Below, piece after piece: positions 1 to 9,399 of a stretch of 64,000 bases of DNA. The translations under genes were made by a program, and so were the position numbers. Under the pieces are notes generated by a model. That model was given only the letters and a program-made list of their open reading frames with translations. It did no database searches and was not told the origin of the DNA. The stretch's first letter is position 1. Each line of letters begins with the position of its first letter. Origin of the DNA: Streptomyces albipurpureus. Its GTDB lineage: Bacteria; Actinomycetota; Actinomycetes; Streptomycetales; Streptomycetaceae. The stretch is from positions 261,474-325,473 of the forward strand of contig NZ_JAMQAW010000007.1 in NCBI RefSeq assembly GCF_023701525.1, written 5' to 3'.

Positions 1-3000
1 GCTCCGAGGAACCGTCGTCGATACTCGCGGAGGCCGACCCCGCGGTGAAGACCGCGTCATCGAGCACACCCGCGAGATCATCGCTGACCACCGCCGGAAC
101 ACTCTCCGTGTAGTCGGCGGTACCGATGTTCTTCGCCGTGACCGTATACGTCACCGTGTCACCAGCGCTCACCCCGGCAGACGAGATACCCGACGACTTG
201 GTCAGGGTCAGCGCACGCAAACGGTCGGTGTCCGAGGCGTTCGCGGTCAGCGTCTCCGACGCGTCAGCCGGGTCGGGGGCACTGACCCGCGCCGAGTTGA
301 CCACGGTGCCAGAAGCGCCAGGCAGCACCTTCACCCTCACCTGGACGGATACGGCGGCTTCGGCGCTGGCCTCGGTGAGGTCACCGCCCGGTGAGGGGAC
401 TCCCGCGCGCCCGAGGTCGCCGAGCGTCCAGGTGACGGTGCCACCGGGCCGATCGCCGTAGGCGTCCACCGCGCCCTGGTCAGCGACGGTGCCGCCGCCG
501 GTCGCGGAAACGAACGCCAGCCCGGCCGGCAGGGTGTCCGTCAGTTTCGTACCGGTGATCGTCTCGGCGGGTAGCAGGTTCGCCGCTGTGAGGGTGTAGC
601 TGTACTCGTCGCCCACGGCCACGACATCGCGGCCGTCGGTCTTCGTCAACGAAAGCCCGGTCGTCGCGACTCCGACCTGGGCGCAGCCGGTCGCCTTGTT
701 GTTCGCGGGCGTGGGGTCGTGCATCGGGCCCTCGGCGGAACCGAGTGCGCAGGCCTGTCCCAAGGCGGTGGGCATCACGGGGACCGCGAGGTCCGTGGCG
801 ACGCCCTTCTTCAGAGGCTTCGGGTCACCGTCGTCGTCGACCGGGGTGCAGGTCAGCGTCAGCGGTCCGTCGAGCGGGGCGCTGCCCGGTTCGGCGGTGC
901 AGCTCCAACCCTTGGGAGTGAGGCTGGTGACTGTCAGGCCGGTGGGGATCGTGACGGTGACTGTGGCGGCCGTCTCCTGCGATCCACCGCCGTTGGTGAC
1001 GGTGAACGGCAGCACTCCTACGCGGCCCACCTGCAGCGGCAGTCGGTCCGGGACGCCGACGCTGAGGTCGGCCTCCTGTGTGGACGCGCACACGGGACGC
1101 GGCTCGGCGGGCAGGGTCTGGGCGCTGTCGAGGGCGACCGAGTTGCAGGCGACCGCATCGGCTTTGGTGCCGGGGGCGACGGCGGCCACGAAGATGAAGC
1201 GCGCCTCCTGGCCGGGGGTGAGGGCGCCCGTCACGCTCGCGCGGATGGCCTTCTTGCCCGCCGGGGTGGGACCCCAGTCGTCGGTGGTCCCGGTGGCGGC
1301 GGGGTGGACCTCGGCGCGCTTCGGGTTGGTGGAGGCCGAGTACTCCAACGTCAGGTTGGCGGAGACGTCGGAGACGGTGTCGAGCGTTTCGTCGAAGGTG
1401 CTGCCACGCGGAGTCGAGGCCGTTCCGGCACTGGTGCCCCGGTCGCCCTCGTGGGGGAGAACGTCGTAGGCGACGACCTTGTCGAGTGTGGTGTTACCGG
1501 TGTTCTTCAGGGTGACCCGGTAGCGGATGTCGGTGGCCGTCGGTGAGACACCCACCAGTTCGTCCGGGTCGGAGAGCCAGGTGCACTCTTGGGGGGCGCC
1601 TGGCGTCGGCAGACAGATCTCCTTGGTGGCGCTCAGCCCGTCGGCCGCGGAGACGGTGACGTTCTGGGCGGTGCCGGAGAACCATTCGTCGGTCTTGCCG
1701 TCGCCGTCGATGTCCGGGGTGTCCGCGACTGCACCTGCGTAGACCGCTTGGGCATTGGTCCAGGTGTGCCGCGAATCGCCGGCCCAGGCCGTCGCCACGC
1801 TCGTGGTTCCGGCAGCGACCAGGTGCGTCGGCTGGGCCATGACCTGCATCGTCGGCCAGGTGGTGTTCTCACCGAAGGACACATCGTTCGGCCAGTTGGC
1901 GACGACGACCTCACGCGACTGCCCGCCCACGGTCTTCGTCGTGTAGTCGAAGGACACACCGTCCGGTACGGAACCGGCCGCGAAGGACGCGGAGTCGGGG
2001 TTGATCGTCCAGCCGACCGGCGCGATGAACGCGTACTGCGGGGTGATGTCCACGCCACCAGGGATGTTCTGCGTCTCCGCACGAACCTTGAACGTCACGT
2101 TCTTGCCCGGTACGGCGTTCCCGCCGCCCTCGACCGTGGCGGGCGAGGCGAACGCGGCCGTGACGCTCGGCCTCTGCCGCGGCGTCTCCTGGAAGCGGAT
2201 CGTACGGGGGGTGGGGCCCAGTGCCATCACGGCCAGTCCGCTGTCCGGCCATGACATCGTCGCCGTGGCCCTGTTGGTTCGGGTCTCCCCGATCGGAGCC
2301 GTCGCGGCGACGTTGTAGTAGAAGTAGGCGTTGAAAGGGCTGCCTCCGGTGTCACTGGGCCGGACGTTCGTCGCCTTGACGGTGCCGCTGGTGACCTTCG
2401 CCTTGGTGAACCAGGTGCCGTCGGGGGCGTTGACCGCGCCGTTGGACGTCCCCGTGGCACCGTCGTTCCGCGTCCACTCGACCTTGGCGACCGGTGTTGT
2501 GCCGGAGGGCTCGATCCTGTTGACGCGGGCGTCGGGCTGGTCGAGTTCGTCGTCCTGGATCACCGCGACGCCGTCGACGTTCGACTGGTTGTGGGCCGCC
2601 ACGGTCCAGTAGAACCTGTTGTCCGCGAACGGTGCGAGGCTCGCACCCGGGGTGCAGACGCGGTTCCAGTCGTCCCGCCCGCGGGCGGGACAGGTCATCC
2701 CGGCCACGTTCGGCGGGACGTTCACCAGACGAGTCGACCCGCTGGAAGAACTACTCGTACTGTCCTTCGCCAGGCCCGCCCGGGCGAACGGCGAGTGGCA
2801 CGACACCGTGTGCTGCATCACCTCGGTCGCGGTCTTGGTGGTGCGGTCCGGGTCGAGATAGGTGAGGGACACCGTCATCTCGCTGCTCACGGTCTCTTCG
2901 AAGTCGCAGCCGCTGGGGTCATTGGTGAACTTGGCCGCCGGGTAGTTCACGGTCACCTTGCGCGGGTAGGAGTTCCCGCGGGCCGACCAGTTCCGTTTGT

Positions 3001-3907
3001 CGATGTGGCCCCAGCCTCCCGCCGCGACCGCATCGGGAGCGTCCTTCGTCCCGTGTGACCAGGTGACGGTGTGCGCCGCGCTGTCGTACACACCGCTGCC
3101 GGTGCTCGACACATACACCGCACGCGGGTCCAGCTTCTCGACGACGGTGTAGCTGCCCGCGCCGACCCACTCCGAGGAACCCCTGACGCTGCTGCCGTCG
3201 AAACGGGTGATCGCGCCCGAGGCCATGTAGAGCTCCCAGGAGACATTGGTCCCGGGCTTGACCGACCCCGGGCTCACCTGGCTCAGGGACGGTTCGGGAA
3301 CCTTGCTCGTCCAGGTCACCGGCTGTGCGTCGGCCTGGGCGGGCCCGGTGGCGGTCGTCGAGTCCATGGTCGCCGACATCAGGATCTGGAACCCGGAAGG
3401 GTAGTACTGGGCCGCGGCCACTGTTGAGTTGTTACCGGACGCGGCGATGCCGTAGACCACGAGGAACGTGCCCGATACGCCGGCACGCAGGTCACCGAGG
3501 CTGATCGTCTTTCCCGCTACGTCCGTGCCGCCGACCGACGCGTTCGGCAGCCCGGCCGGAGGCGTCCAGTTCGCATAGGCCAGCAGCCGCCCGTCCTGCA
3601 ACCCGTTCGGATCGGGCTGCGACGGTGACAACTGCACGGTGGCACCGTCGCAGTCCGCCGCGGCACAGGAGTACGCCACCTTGTACGCGACCTGATTGTC
3701 GTGCGTGCCGAAGGAGGCTTGCGCCTGCGGCGCCCCGGTACGGGAGTCGACGGCCTGGACGGAAACATCGAGAACCGCTGTGCCCGCGGCGGCCTTCGCC
3801 GTCATCGCGGGTATCAGCAGTCCCGCCACCAGGGCGACGGCAGCCATGGCGGCTATGACCCCACGTCGGCGTATCACCGCCCAGACAGCGCCATTCGGAT
3901 ACGACAC
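1..3907 (-). CDS. Giant secreted DUF11-repeat surface protein (3' end outside window)
   Basis: One open frame runs leftward from a GTG at 3907 to the window edge, about 1302 residues with no stop. The start follows an AGGAGGAA ribosome site 4 bases upstream. The N-terminus (SYPNGAVWAVIRRRG) leads into a hydrophobic helix around residues 17-33 ending in AKA-AAA, a secretion signal. The following ~700 residues are Thr/Ser/Val-rich beta-type sequence. A DIDGDGKTDEW motif near residue 735 resembles a calcium-binding dockerin/FG-GAP loop. DUF11-type units follow at about 800, 950, 1090 and 1235, recognised by strings such as DTVTYTVTAKNIG, the last one cut by the window. DUF11 proteins are known as cell-surface stalks or adhesins; the exact role here is inferred. 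A sorting signal or anchor would lie off the left end. Frames on the opposite strand are shadows. Confidence 0.85.
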   Translation of the reverse strand, partial: MSYPNGAVWAVIRRRGVIAAMAAVALVAGLLIPAMTAKAAAGTAVLDVSVQAVDSRTGAPQAQASFGTHDNQVAYKVAYSCAAADCDGATVQLSPSQPDPNGLQDGRLLAYANWTPPAGLPNASVGGTDVAGKTISLGDLRAGVSGTFLVVYGIAASGNNSTVAAAQYYPSGFQILMSATMDSTTATGPAQADAQPVTWTSKVPEPSLSQVSPGSVKPGTNVSWELYMASGAITRFDGSSVRGSSEWVGAGSYTVVEKLDPRAVYVSSTGSGVYDSAAHTVTWSHGTKDAPDAVAAGGWGHIDKRNWSARGNSYPRKVTVNYPAAKFTNDPSGCDFEETVSSEMTVSLTYLDPDRTTKTATEVMQHTVSCHSPFARAGLAKDSTSSSSSGSTRLVNVPPNVAGMTCPARGRDDWNRVCTPGASLAPFADNRFYWTVAAHNQSNVDGVAVIQDDELDQPDARVNRIEPSGTTPVAKVEWTRNDGATGTSNGAVNAPDGTWFTKAKVTSGTVKATNVRPSDTGGSPFNAYFYYNVAATAPIGETRTNRATATMSWPDSGLAVMALGPTPRTIRFQETPRQRPSVTAAFASPATVEGGGNAVPGKNVTFKVRAETQNIPGGVDITPQYAFIAPVGWTINPDSASFAAGSVPDGVSFDYTTKTVGGQSREVVVANWPNDVSFGENTTWPTMQVMAQPTHLVAAGTTSVATAWAGDSRHTWTNAQAVYAGAVADTPDIDGDGKTDEWFSGTAQNVTVSAADGLSATKEICLPTPGAPQECTWLSDPDELVGVSPTATDIRYRVTLKNTGNTTLDKVVAYDVLPHEGDRGTSAGTASTPRGSTFDETLDTVSDVSANLTLEYSASTNPKRAEVHPAATGTTDDWGPTPAGKKAIRASVTGALTPGQEARFIFVAAVAPGTKADAVACNSVALDSAQTLPAEPRPVCASTQEADLSVGVPDRLPLQVGRVGVLPFTVTNGGGSQETAATVTVTIPTGLTVTSLTPKGWSCTAEPGSAPLDGPLTLTCTPVDDDGDPKPLKKGVATDLAVPVMPTALGQACALGSAEGPMHDPTPANNKATGCAQVGVATTGLSLTKTDGRDVVAVGDEYSYTLTAANLLPAETITGTKLTDTLPAGLAFVSATGGGTVADQGAVDAYGDRPGGTVTWTLGDLGRAGVPSPGGDLTEASAEAAVSVQVRVKVLPGASGTVVNSARVSAPDPADASETLTANASDTDRLRALTLTKSSGISSAGVSAGDTVTYTVTAKNIGTADYTESVPAVVSDDLAGVLDDAVFTAGSASASIDDGSSE

Positions 3908-4196
3908 CAATTCCTCCTGGAGGATTTTCCGCACGCGGAACGATGTCCGTCATACCTCCAGGAGCGCACCGGATTCGGCGCCGATCGAGCATGCCGAAGA
4001 GCACGCTCGGACGGTCGACAGACGGTGACGCGCGAGACCCAAACAGTCCGGAACAACCCATTCCAGTACTGATGAACAGTCAGAAGGTACCCCTCAGATC
4101 CCATTACATCAACTATTACGGACATATCTGATTGATGGAAAGACTCGCTTATGCCCGAGAATCGCTCTCGCCGTCCAGCCGCCCCGTTGCGCGCAC

Positions 4197-4499
4197 ATGA
4201 TCACAGGTCAGGCATCCCGCACAGTCGTCGAACTGTTCGACATCCCGCGCCACCGCTGGAGCTTCGGCGGCGTACCCACCGTGGTGAACGCACCGATCGT
4301 CTCGATGAACGTGCGTGAAACGGAGCTGAACCTGTCGGGGCTGGGCAACGCCCCCACGCGGCTGATCGCGTCTATCACCGACGCGGTAGTCGAGGTCCTC
4401 GGCGAATCCGTCCGACGGCATGTGACCGTGTACGTCGGCGGCGTTCCTGCGGGGCGCTCCGGCTTCGTCGGCGAGTTCGATCCGTCTCCAGCCAGCTGA
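4197..4499 (+). CDS. Tautomerase-like small protein, possibly decayed
   Basis: The frame encodes 100 residues. Its second half (IASITDAVVEVLGE then VYVGGVPAGR) reads like the helix and second strand of 4-oxalocrotonate tautomerase family proteins, and APIVSMNV resembles the first strand. Family members use an N-terminal proline right after the start Met. Here the matching proline is about 32 residues in, or residue 4 if the GTG at 4284 is used, so the catalytic Pro1 is not exposed and the gene may be inactive or a relic. No good ribosome site is visible. It stands alone between two leftward genes. Confidence 0.4.
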   Translation: MITGQASRTVVELFDIPRHRWSFGGVPTVVNAPIVSMNVRETELNLSGLGNAPTRLIASITDAVVEVLGESVRRHVTVYVGGVPAGRSGFVGEFDPSPAS

Positions 4500-4871
4500 G
4501 CATCAGCCGTGTGTCCGTGCCTGGATTCCTCGTCCGCGTGCCGGTATGCCGTGACGGCGGCTTCCGCGTCGCCCATGGGTCGCGACACCCCGGGGTGGAT
4601 GGAAGCCCTCCTCTTCATCGGGCCAAGCCCGGAGCGGCCACGGGCGTTCAGGCCGGCCGACCTGGCGCAGAGTGCTCTTCAACCGCCGGTCGATCCTGCG
4701 CACCGCCATCCGCGAGTACCGCGGCAATCGCCCCGGTACTTGCGGCAAACGGCCGGGACGCCGCCTTGGGAGTCCAAGTGATCCGGCGTCGCAAGGCGCG
4801 AGATGTGAAGCGCTGGGTGATGGGACTCAGCAGAGGGAGCGGAACCAAGTGACTCGGTAGCTCCCTCCTGG
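4500..4871. other. Gene-poor stretch
   Basis: Only short overlapping frames rich in Arg and Pro are present, with no ribosome sites or recognisable family. I see no supported gene here. Confidence 0.5.
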
Positions 4872-5525
4872 TCAGCCCCTGATGGAGAAGAAGATCGTGT
4901 CCTGTTTGTACCAGTCGATGTTCTTGGTGGCGTACTCCCACTCGTGGTGCTCGAAATCCAGCTTCTCAATGAGGACTTTGGTGTCGTAGACGAATCCGTC
5001 GTCCATCCGGTCCAGAACCGCTCGGTAGGCGTCCGCGGCGGGCTTGGCCTTGGCCAGCGGGAACATACCGATGTGCGGGCCGTCCACGGGATACGGAACG
5101 TAGAAGGGGATCTCGTCGGGCGGACCGGAGAACAGATGGTCATGCAGCAGAAGATCGGCGCTCACGCCCAGGCGGCGCAATTCGTCGTCCAAGAGACCGA
5201 AAAAGGTGGAGGGCTTGGAGTACACGCCCAGTTCGCCGGGGTCGGAGCCGTTGCGGTCGATGATGTGCTGGAGGGCCTGGTAGTAGGCGGCTGCCGCATA
5301 CTCGGCGTCTGAGCTGGCGTGTCCGGCTATGAGGTGGTCCAGGGCGTCCGGGATGGACAGGCCCCAGTCGACGCCCTGGCGATCGAGGTCGAGTTGGCTG
5401 GCCCGTGCGAGCTCATACATCACATCGAGGTTGCGCTGCTGATCAGATACGAGGTTCCCGGCCGCCCCGAGAAACGCCACCACGTCGGCCTTGTCGGCAG
5501 TGGAGTACGAAATGATTCGGCTCAT
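4872..5525 (-). CDS. Conserved hypothetical protein, possibly DUF7691
   Basis: About 217 residues of soluble, well-balanced sequence without signal or membrane segments. The N-terminal part (SRIISYSTADKADVVAFLG) and a C-terminal part rich in aromatic and acidic residues (DFEHHEWEYATKN) recall a Streptomyces family of unknown function, which I tentatively equate with DUF7691. I set the start at the ATG at 5525, but in-frame ATGs at 5534 and 5555 are equally possible because none has a strong ribosome site. It is followed on the same strand by nothing obvious and preceded by the SRPBCC gene 93 bases upstream, so the two may be co-transcribed. Confidence 0.7.
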   Translation of the reverse strand: MSRIISYSTADKADVVAFLGAAGNLVSDQQRNLDVMYELARASQLDLDRQGVDWGLSIPDALDHLIAGHASSDAEYAAAAYYQALQHIIDRNGSDPGELGVYSKPSTFFGLLDDELRRLGVSADLLLHDHLFSGPPDEIPFYVPYPVDGPHIGMFPLAKAKPAADAYRAVLDRMDDGFVYDTKVLIEKLDFEHHEWEYATKNIDWYKQDTIFFSIRG

Positions 5526-5618
5526 GATCGCCATGGCGCCAGCCAGCACTGACATCAGCCCCGCCCCGCAGGTTCTCGCAGGGCCTCCGGCCTGGTTGGG
5601 CCCGCGAAAGCAACTGGG

Positions 5619-6086
5619 TCAGTTCGTTGCCTCGACGTACAACGCCAGATTGGCCAGTGAGGAAGCGATGCCGGCTTCGTGGTCGGCCTGGTCGATGCCG
5701 GGTGGCACGTCCGTGGCAGTGACGGCCACCTCGGTTCCGCCATCGGTGGGGGTGAGCTGCCAGGTCATCGTCATGGTGCCCGCGAATGACGGGTCGTCGG
5801 CTTCGAACACCGCTCGCTGTACCACACGCTCTGGCGGCACCAGGTCAGCGAACTCGACATCGACGATATCCGTCGCGTCTGAGGCCTTGCCGGGGTTGTC
5901 GGAGGCGTCGAGATAGGTGAGAACCATCCGGAACCCACCACCAGGCCTGGGGTCCCAATGCTCGACCCGCCCGCTCATGCCGTCCGGCGGCAACCAGACC
6001 TCAAGGGAATCCCGGTCGAGGAGAGCGCCGTAGACACTCGCTGGTGGTGCCGCGATCACCCGGCTGCCGCGGTCAGTTCTAGCCAT
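5619..6086 (-). CDS. SRPBCC / AHSA1-type ligand-binding domain protein
   Basis: 155 residues forming one START-like fold. The opening ASRVIAAPPASVYGALLD-like pattern (here SRVIAAPPASVYGALL), the central WDPRPGGGFRMVL and the C-terminal TDGGTEVAVTATDVPPG with a long closing helix match the AHSA1/Aha1-C group of SRPBCC proteins. These bind hydrophobic ligands or act in stress or polyketide metabolism; no substrate can be read from the sequence. The length is normal for the family. It precedes the DUF7691-like gene on the same strand. Confidence 0.85.
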   Translation of the reverse strand: MARTDRGSRVIAAPPASVYGALLDRDSLEVWLPPDGMSGRVEHWDPRPGGGFRMVLTYLDASDNPGKASDATDIVDVEFADLVPPERVVQRAVFEADDPSFAGTMTMTWQLTPTDGGTEVAVTATDVPPGIDQADHEAGIASSLANLALYVEATN

Positions 6087-6707
6087 GGCCCAACCCTAGG
6101 GCAAGAGGTTCCACAAGGGGCATCCTCATCGCCTACGAGTTCAAGGACAGGCTTCTGAGCAGTAAGGATGTGTCTTCCCGAGCCCGCCGCGGAGGGCGAC
6201 CCACGACTCACTCAATGACCTGCTATCGATCGCTCGGGAGCCCCCTTCGCAACCAAGTCACATCATCTCTGGAGGACTTGGGAACCACCCGGTCGTTCCC
6301 CGCTGTTCTGCGATGCTGACGCCATGCCCGGCACCGAGCGTTCCCTGGGCCCCGTCAGCCCGGACGCCCCGATCGCGATATCGAGTCCGCTACTCACCCA
6401 ATCGTGGCTGGACCTCGCTTCGTCCACTGGGCCGTGGACCCGGCCCTCGTAGCCGGGCTGCCGCCGACCGGGACCTCAGCAATCCGGGCGAGGAGGTGTT
6501 CTCGTATCTCGGCCAGTCGAGGCATCCGGGCTGGATCGGGCCGCGGCGTAGAGCATTCGGGCTGGATCGGACCGCGGCATGGAGTATTCGGGCACAGGCT
6601 TCTCTGAACCCTGTGGCCGTTCCGTCCCAAAGCCCCAGAGGAATCACAGCGAGATGCTCCGGAGAGCGAGAGACGCTCCGCCTGCTGCCTCACTACAGTG
6701 ACTTCGC
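6087..6707. other. Intergenic region between divergent genes
   Basis: This 620-base stretch separates the leftward SRPBCC gene from the rightward kinase gene. It must hold their promoters, but I see no clear consensus elements. It contains a short 31-base tandem repeat (listed separately). The overlapping frames are Arg/Pro-rich and do not look like proteins. Confidence 0.5.
6522..6592. repeat. 31-bp tandem repeat, 2.3 copies
   Basis: Units begin at 6522, 6553 and 6584 (partial). Each carries a CGGGCTGGATCGG core followed by CCGCGGC. The two full copies differ at only a few positions. Confidence 0.8.
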
Positions 6708-7604
6708 ATGTCCCACACCGAGATCGAGATCACCGCAGACCTGGTCCGCGACCTGCTGCAGGAGCAGCATCCAGACCTTGCAAGGCTGGCCATCCGCGAA
6801 GTGGCGGGCGGCTGGGGCAACCAGATGTGGCGCCTCGGGGACGAGTTGGCCGTGCGCATGCAGCGCATGGACCCCACCCCGGATCTACAGCTGAAGGAGC
6901 GGCGGTGGCTACCCGTGCTGGCCCCGCACCTGCCGCTCCCGGTGCCGACCCCGGTGCGGTTCGGCGAACCGTCCGAGCGCTTCCCCAAGCACTGGACCGT
7001 GATGACGTGGGTTCCCGGCGAGCCGCTGGACCACGGCTCGATCAGCCGCGGCACCCACGCGGCCGACACGCTGGCGGGCTTCCTCCAGGCGCTCCATGTG
7101 GAGGCGCCCGCCGAGGCGCCGATCGCTACGGACCGCGGTGCCCATCCCAGGCACTGCACGGACGGCTTCGAGAACTTCCTCCAGGCCGTTGGCCCCGAGG
7201 ACATCGCCGGCGACGTCCGAGCCGTCTGGAACGACGCCGTCGCGGCCCACGCGTGGGAGGGCCCCCCGGTGTGGGTGCACGGTGACCTCCATCCCGCGAA
7301 CGTCGTCGTCTCGGACGGGACGCTATCGGGCATCGTCGACTTCGGTGACATGTTCGCCGGCGATCCGGCGTGGGACCTCGCCGCTGCATGGGTGCTGCTA
7401 CCCGCGGGCACAGCTTCACGCTTCTTCGACAGGTACGCGCATGCAGACGAGGCGGCGATCCGGCGCGCCCGCGGGCTGGCCGCTATGAAAAGCCTCTTCC
7501 TGATACTCATGGGGCAGAACGGGGATCGAGGCCTTCCCGGCGGCAAGCCGAACTGGGGACCTCTGGGCCGGGCGGCACTTGATCGTGTTCTGAAGGGCGT
7601 CTGA
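6708..7604 (+). CDS. Aminoglycoside phosphotransferase-family kinase
   Basis: 298 residues with the APH/choline-kinase fold. The N-lobe has a nucleotide loop (VAGGWGNQMWRL, about residues 32-43). The C-lobe has the Brenner motif HGDLHPANVV (about 190-200) with catalytic Asp and Asn, and the metal-binding VDFGDMFAGDPAWDLA (about 210-225). All catalytic residues are present, so it should be an active ATP-dependent small-molecule kinase. Typical substrates are aminoglycosides, macrolides, homoserine or sugars; the one here cannot be told, and there is no neighbouring resistance gene. The ATG at 6708 is taken because family similarity starts soon after; its ribosome site is weak. Confidence 0.9.
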   Translation: MSHTEIEITADLVRDLLQEQHPDLARLAIREVAGGWGNQMWRLGDELAVRMQRMDPTPDLQLKERRWLPVLAPHLPLPVPTPVRFGEPSERFPKHWTVMTWVPGEPLDHGSISRGTHAADTLAGFLQALHVEAPAEAPIATDRGAHPRHCTDGFENFLQAVGPEDIAGDVRAVWNDAVAAHAWEGPPVWVHGDLHPANVVVSDGTLSGIVDFGDMFAGDPAWDLAAAWVLLPAGTASRFFDRYAHADEAAIRRARGLAAMKSLFLILMGQNGDRGLPGGKPNWGPLGRAALDRVLKGV

Positions 7605-7762
7605 CGCAGGCACGGGGCAGTCTTGCTATGGAAAGTGGGTGCCAGCGGATCAGGGGCGAGGCCCGGATGCCGAACCCAACGCGGGGCATTGCTCGACCGG
7701 GCCCGTACACAACGACAGAGCACACCGAGCCACAAGCCGTCCAACGAGGCATCCGAACAAGC

Positions 7763-8092
7763 TCAGCCGAGGAAATGGCGGTTGAGGAAGAACAGGCCGG
7801 TAGCACCCAGGAGTGCGGTCAGAGTGCCGAACCCAATGAGGGCTGGTGCCCTCTCCACTTCGCGCCGGTGCTTCTTCTTCAACTCCTCATAGGTGGCGAA
7901 GCCGCCGCTCCCCGCACAGAGGTGCCCTTCCCTGGGCACCTCTTCGCCGCCGCAATCGATCGAATAGTCATAGTTGTAGTAGGTATATACGGAGACTCCC
8001 GCTATGGACAGGCCCACCGGAATCGCGGGGACACAGACAAGTACCGCGAAAAGCACTGCCAGCACGCGTGCTACGGATCGTAACGTCGACAT
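7763..8092 (-). CDS. Small two-helix membrane protein
   Basis: 109 residues from the ATG at 8092, which has a CAGGAG ribosome site upstream. Residues about 5-30 (VARVLAVLFAVLVCVPAIPVG) and about 85-105 (LIGFGTLTALLGATGLFFL) are membrane helices. They flank a Tyr- and Cys-containing loop (YTYYNYDYSIDCGG) and a Lys/Arg-rich stretch. The frame stays open upstream, but that part is Trp/Arg-rich shadow sequence. Function unknown. Confidence 0.7.
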   Translation of the reverse strand: MSTLRSVARVLAVLFAVLVCVPAIPVGLSIAGVSVYTYYNYDYSIDCGGEEVPREGHLCAGSGGFATYEELKKKHRREVERAPALIGFGTLTALLGATGLFFLNRHFLG

Positions 8093-8524
8093 GGGCACCA
8101 CTCCTGGCAATCTCGATGCGGTAGTCCACGACGCTAGGGGCAATCTGCGCAACCCGTCCCACAGATGGTCTGTTCTCACCCTGCCGAGTGCTTGGAGCAC
8201 CGCCCAGTGGCACACTCCCGCCGGAGGGAACCCCGCCAAAGAACCGAAGCAGCCGACAACAGTGCTGGCGCGCGCCGGAGCGGCGGTTGCCCCACCCACC
8301 GTCTCGCAGACCGCGAGACTCCCAAACAAGATCATCTGATGTTCAAGGACAAGCTCGGCGGTCGCCGCTACCGCTATCGAGTGAGGGACTCAGCAACCGG
8401 GCCCCACAGCCGCCGTCTTGTCACTATGGTCCGGCTTGCGGTGGGAACACCCCTCGGGTCCGGGCCCGCCCGCAGTGCACGAGCCGCGCACCGGGAAGGT
8501 GCGCCCGGCAATCGGGGAGCATGA

Positions 8525-8986
8525 ATGTCACGACATGGTTGGGGCCGCGCTCTTGCCGCCCTCGCGGTGGTCACCGCGTCGCTGGTCACATCAACGCTGG
8601 TGACGACGCCTGCCGCGCACGCGGCCAGTAAGAAGTGGGGCAACATCTACGCCCAGAGTGGCTCCACAAGGCTCGCCACCGCGAACGGAGACTTCGCCAA
8701 CAACGGGAACGTCTATGCGACGGTCGGCGGCAACTGGTGGGATCTGCGTAACGACAACCGGCCCACGTACCTGAAAGTGGAGTTCTTCTTCAAGAAGGGA
8801 GGCAAATGGAGGAGCGCCGGCACCAGCAAGTCCGACCCAACCCACGAGAAGGGTAATGGCCCCATTTCCCGTCGGTTGCGGGCTGATGCGACCGCCGCAC
8901 GCGCCAATATCCAGGTGTGCGTCAGACGCACAAGTATTGCTCCCGATATCTGCTCGCCCCGAGCCACCCCGTCGTTCAACTACTGA
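8525..8986 (+). CDS. Secreted small protein of unknown function
   Basis: 153 residues. A Sec signal peptide (SRHGWGRALAALAVVTASL, then TTPAAHAA) is probably cut after AHA near residue 33. The mature part of about 120 residues is basic and aromatic (NNGNVYATVGGNWWDLR), with two cysteines near the end (VCVRR and DICSPR) that could pair. It resembles small exported proteins common in Streptomyces with no known function. It stands alone on its strand. Confidence 0.75.
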   Translation: MSRHGWGRALAALAVVTASLVTSTLVTTPAAHAASKKWGNIYAQSGSTRLATANGDFANNGNVYATVGGNWWDLRNDNRPTYLKVEFFFKKGGKWRSAGTSKSDPTHEKGNGPISRRLRADATAARANIQVCVRRTSIAPDICSPRATPSFNY

Positions 8987-9058
8987 CACGACTCCCCCGA
9001 CATCACACAGCGCTTCTACAGCATCTGAGTGGGCGGAAGCCGTACCCAAGGGGCGACG

Positions 9059-9300
9059 TCATGGTGATGGTGGTGGCTCCCCGCGCCGGTGTTCGGCCAC
9101 CAGCGTCAGGTCCACCAGTGTCTTCACCGGACCGTCCGCGCACAGCAGCGCGTCCACGAGTTGGAGCAGCTCGCCCCCGGGACTTCAGGCAGTCGAACAG
9201 GTCGTCCAGGGAGTGTGACGCCTTCGCGAGCGCTTCCCCGAGACGAATGTCAGACAGCAGACTCACCCTCACGGCCTTCGTCTTGATCGTGCGTCTCGTT
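9059..9300 (-). pseudogene. Transposase N-terminal remnant, frameshifted
   Basis: Read leftward, one frame gives EALAKASHSLDDLFDCL. A shifted frame then continues as GELLQLVDALLCADGPVKTL and VDLTLVAEHRRGE before a stop at 9059. This order matches the N-terminus of a family of Streptomyces DDE transposases, in which a helix ending in YDCL is followed by LFELVDALLC-DGPVKTLVDL and PEHRRGHG. The catalytic domain is missing, so this is only a scrap of an insertion element. The family assignment rests on pattern memory. Confidence 0.5.
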
Positions 9301-9399
9301 CGGAACACATGATCGGACGAAGGCGGTTCCCACATCCCGAAAACTCTTATGTGAGCGCCGAGTTCGACTTGCCATTCGAGGACCGAGCCGGTGGGAGTG

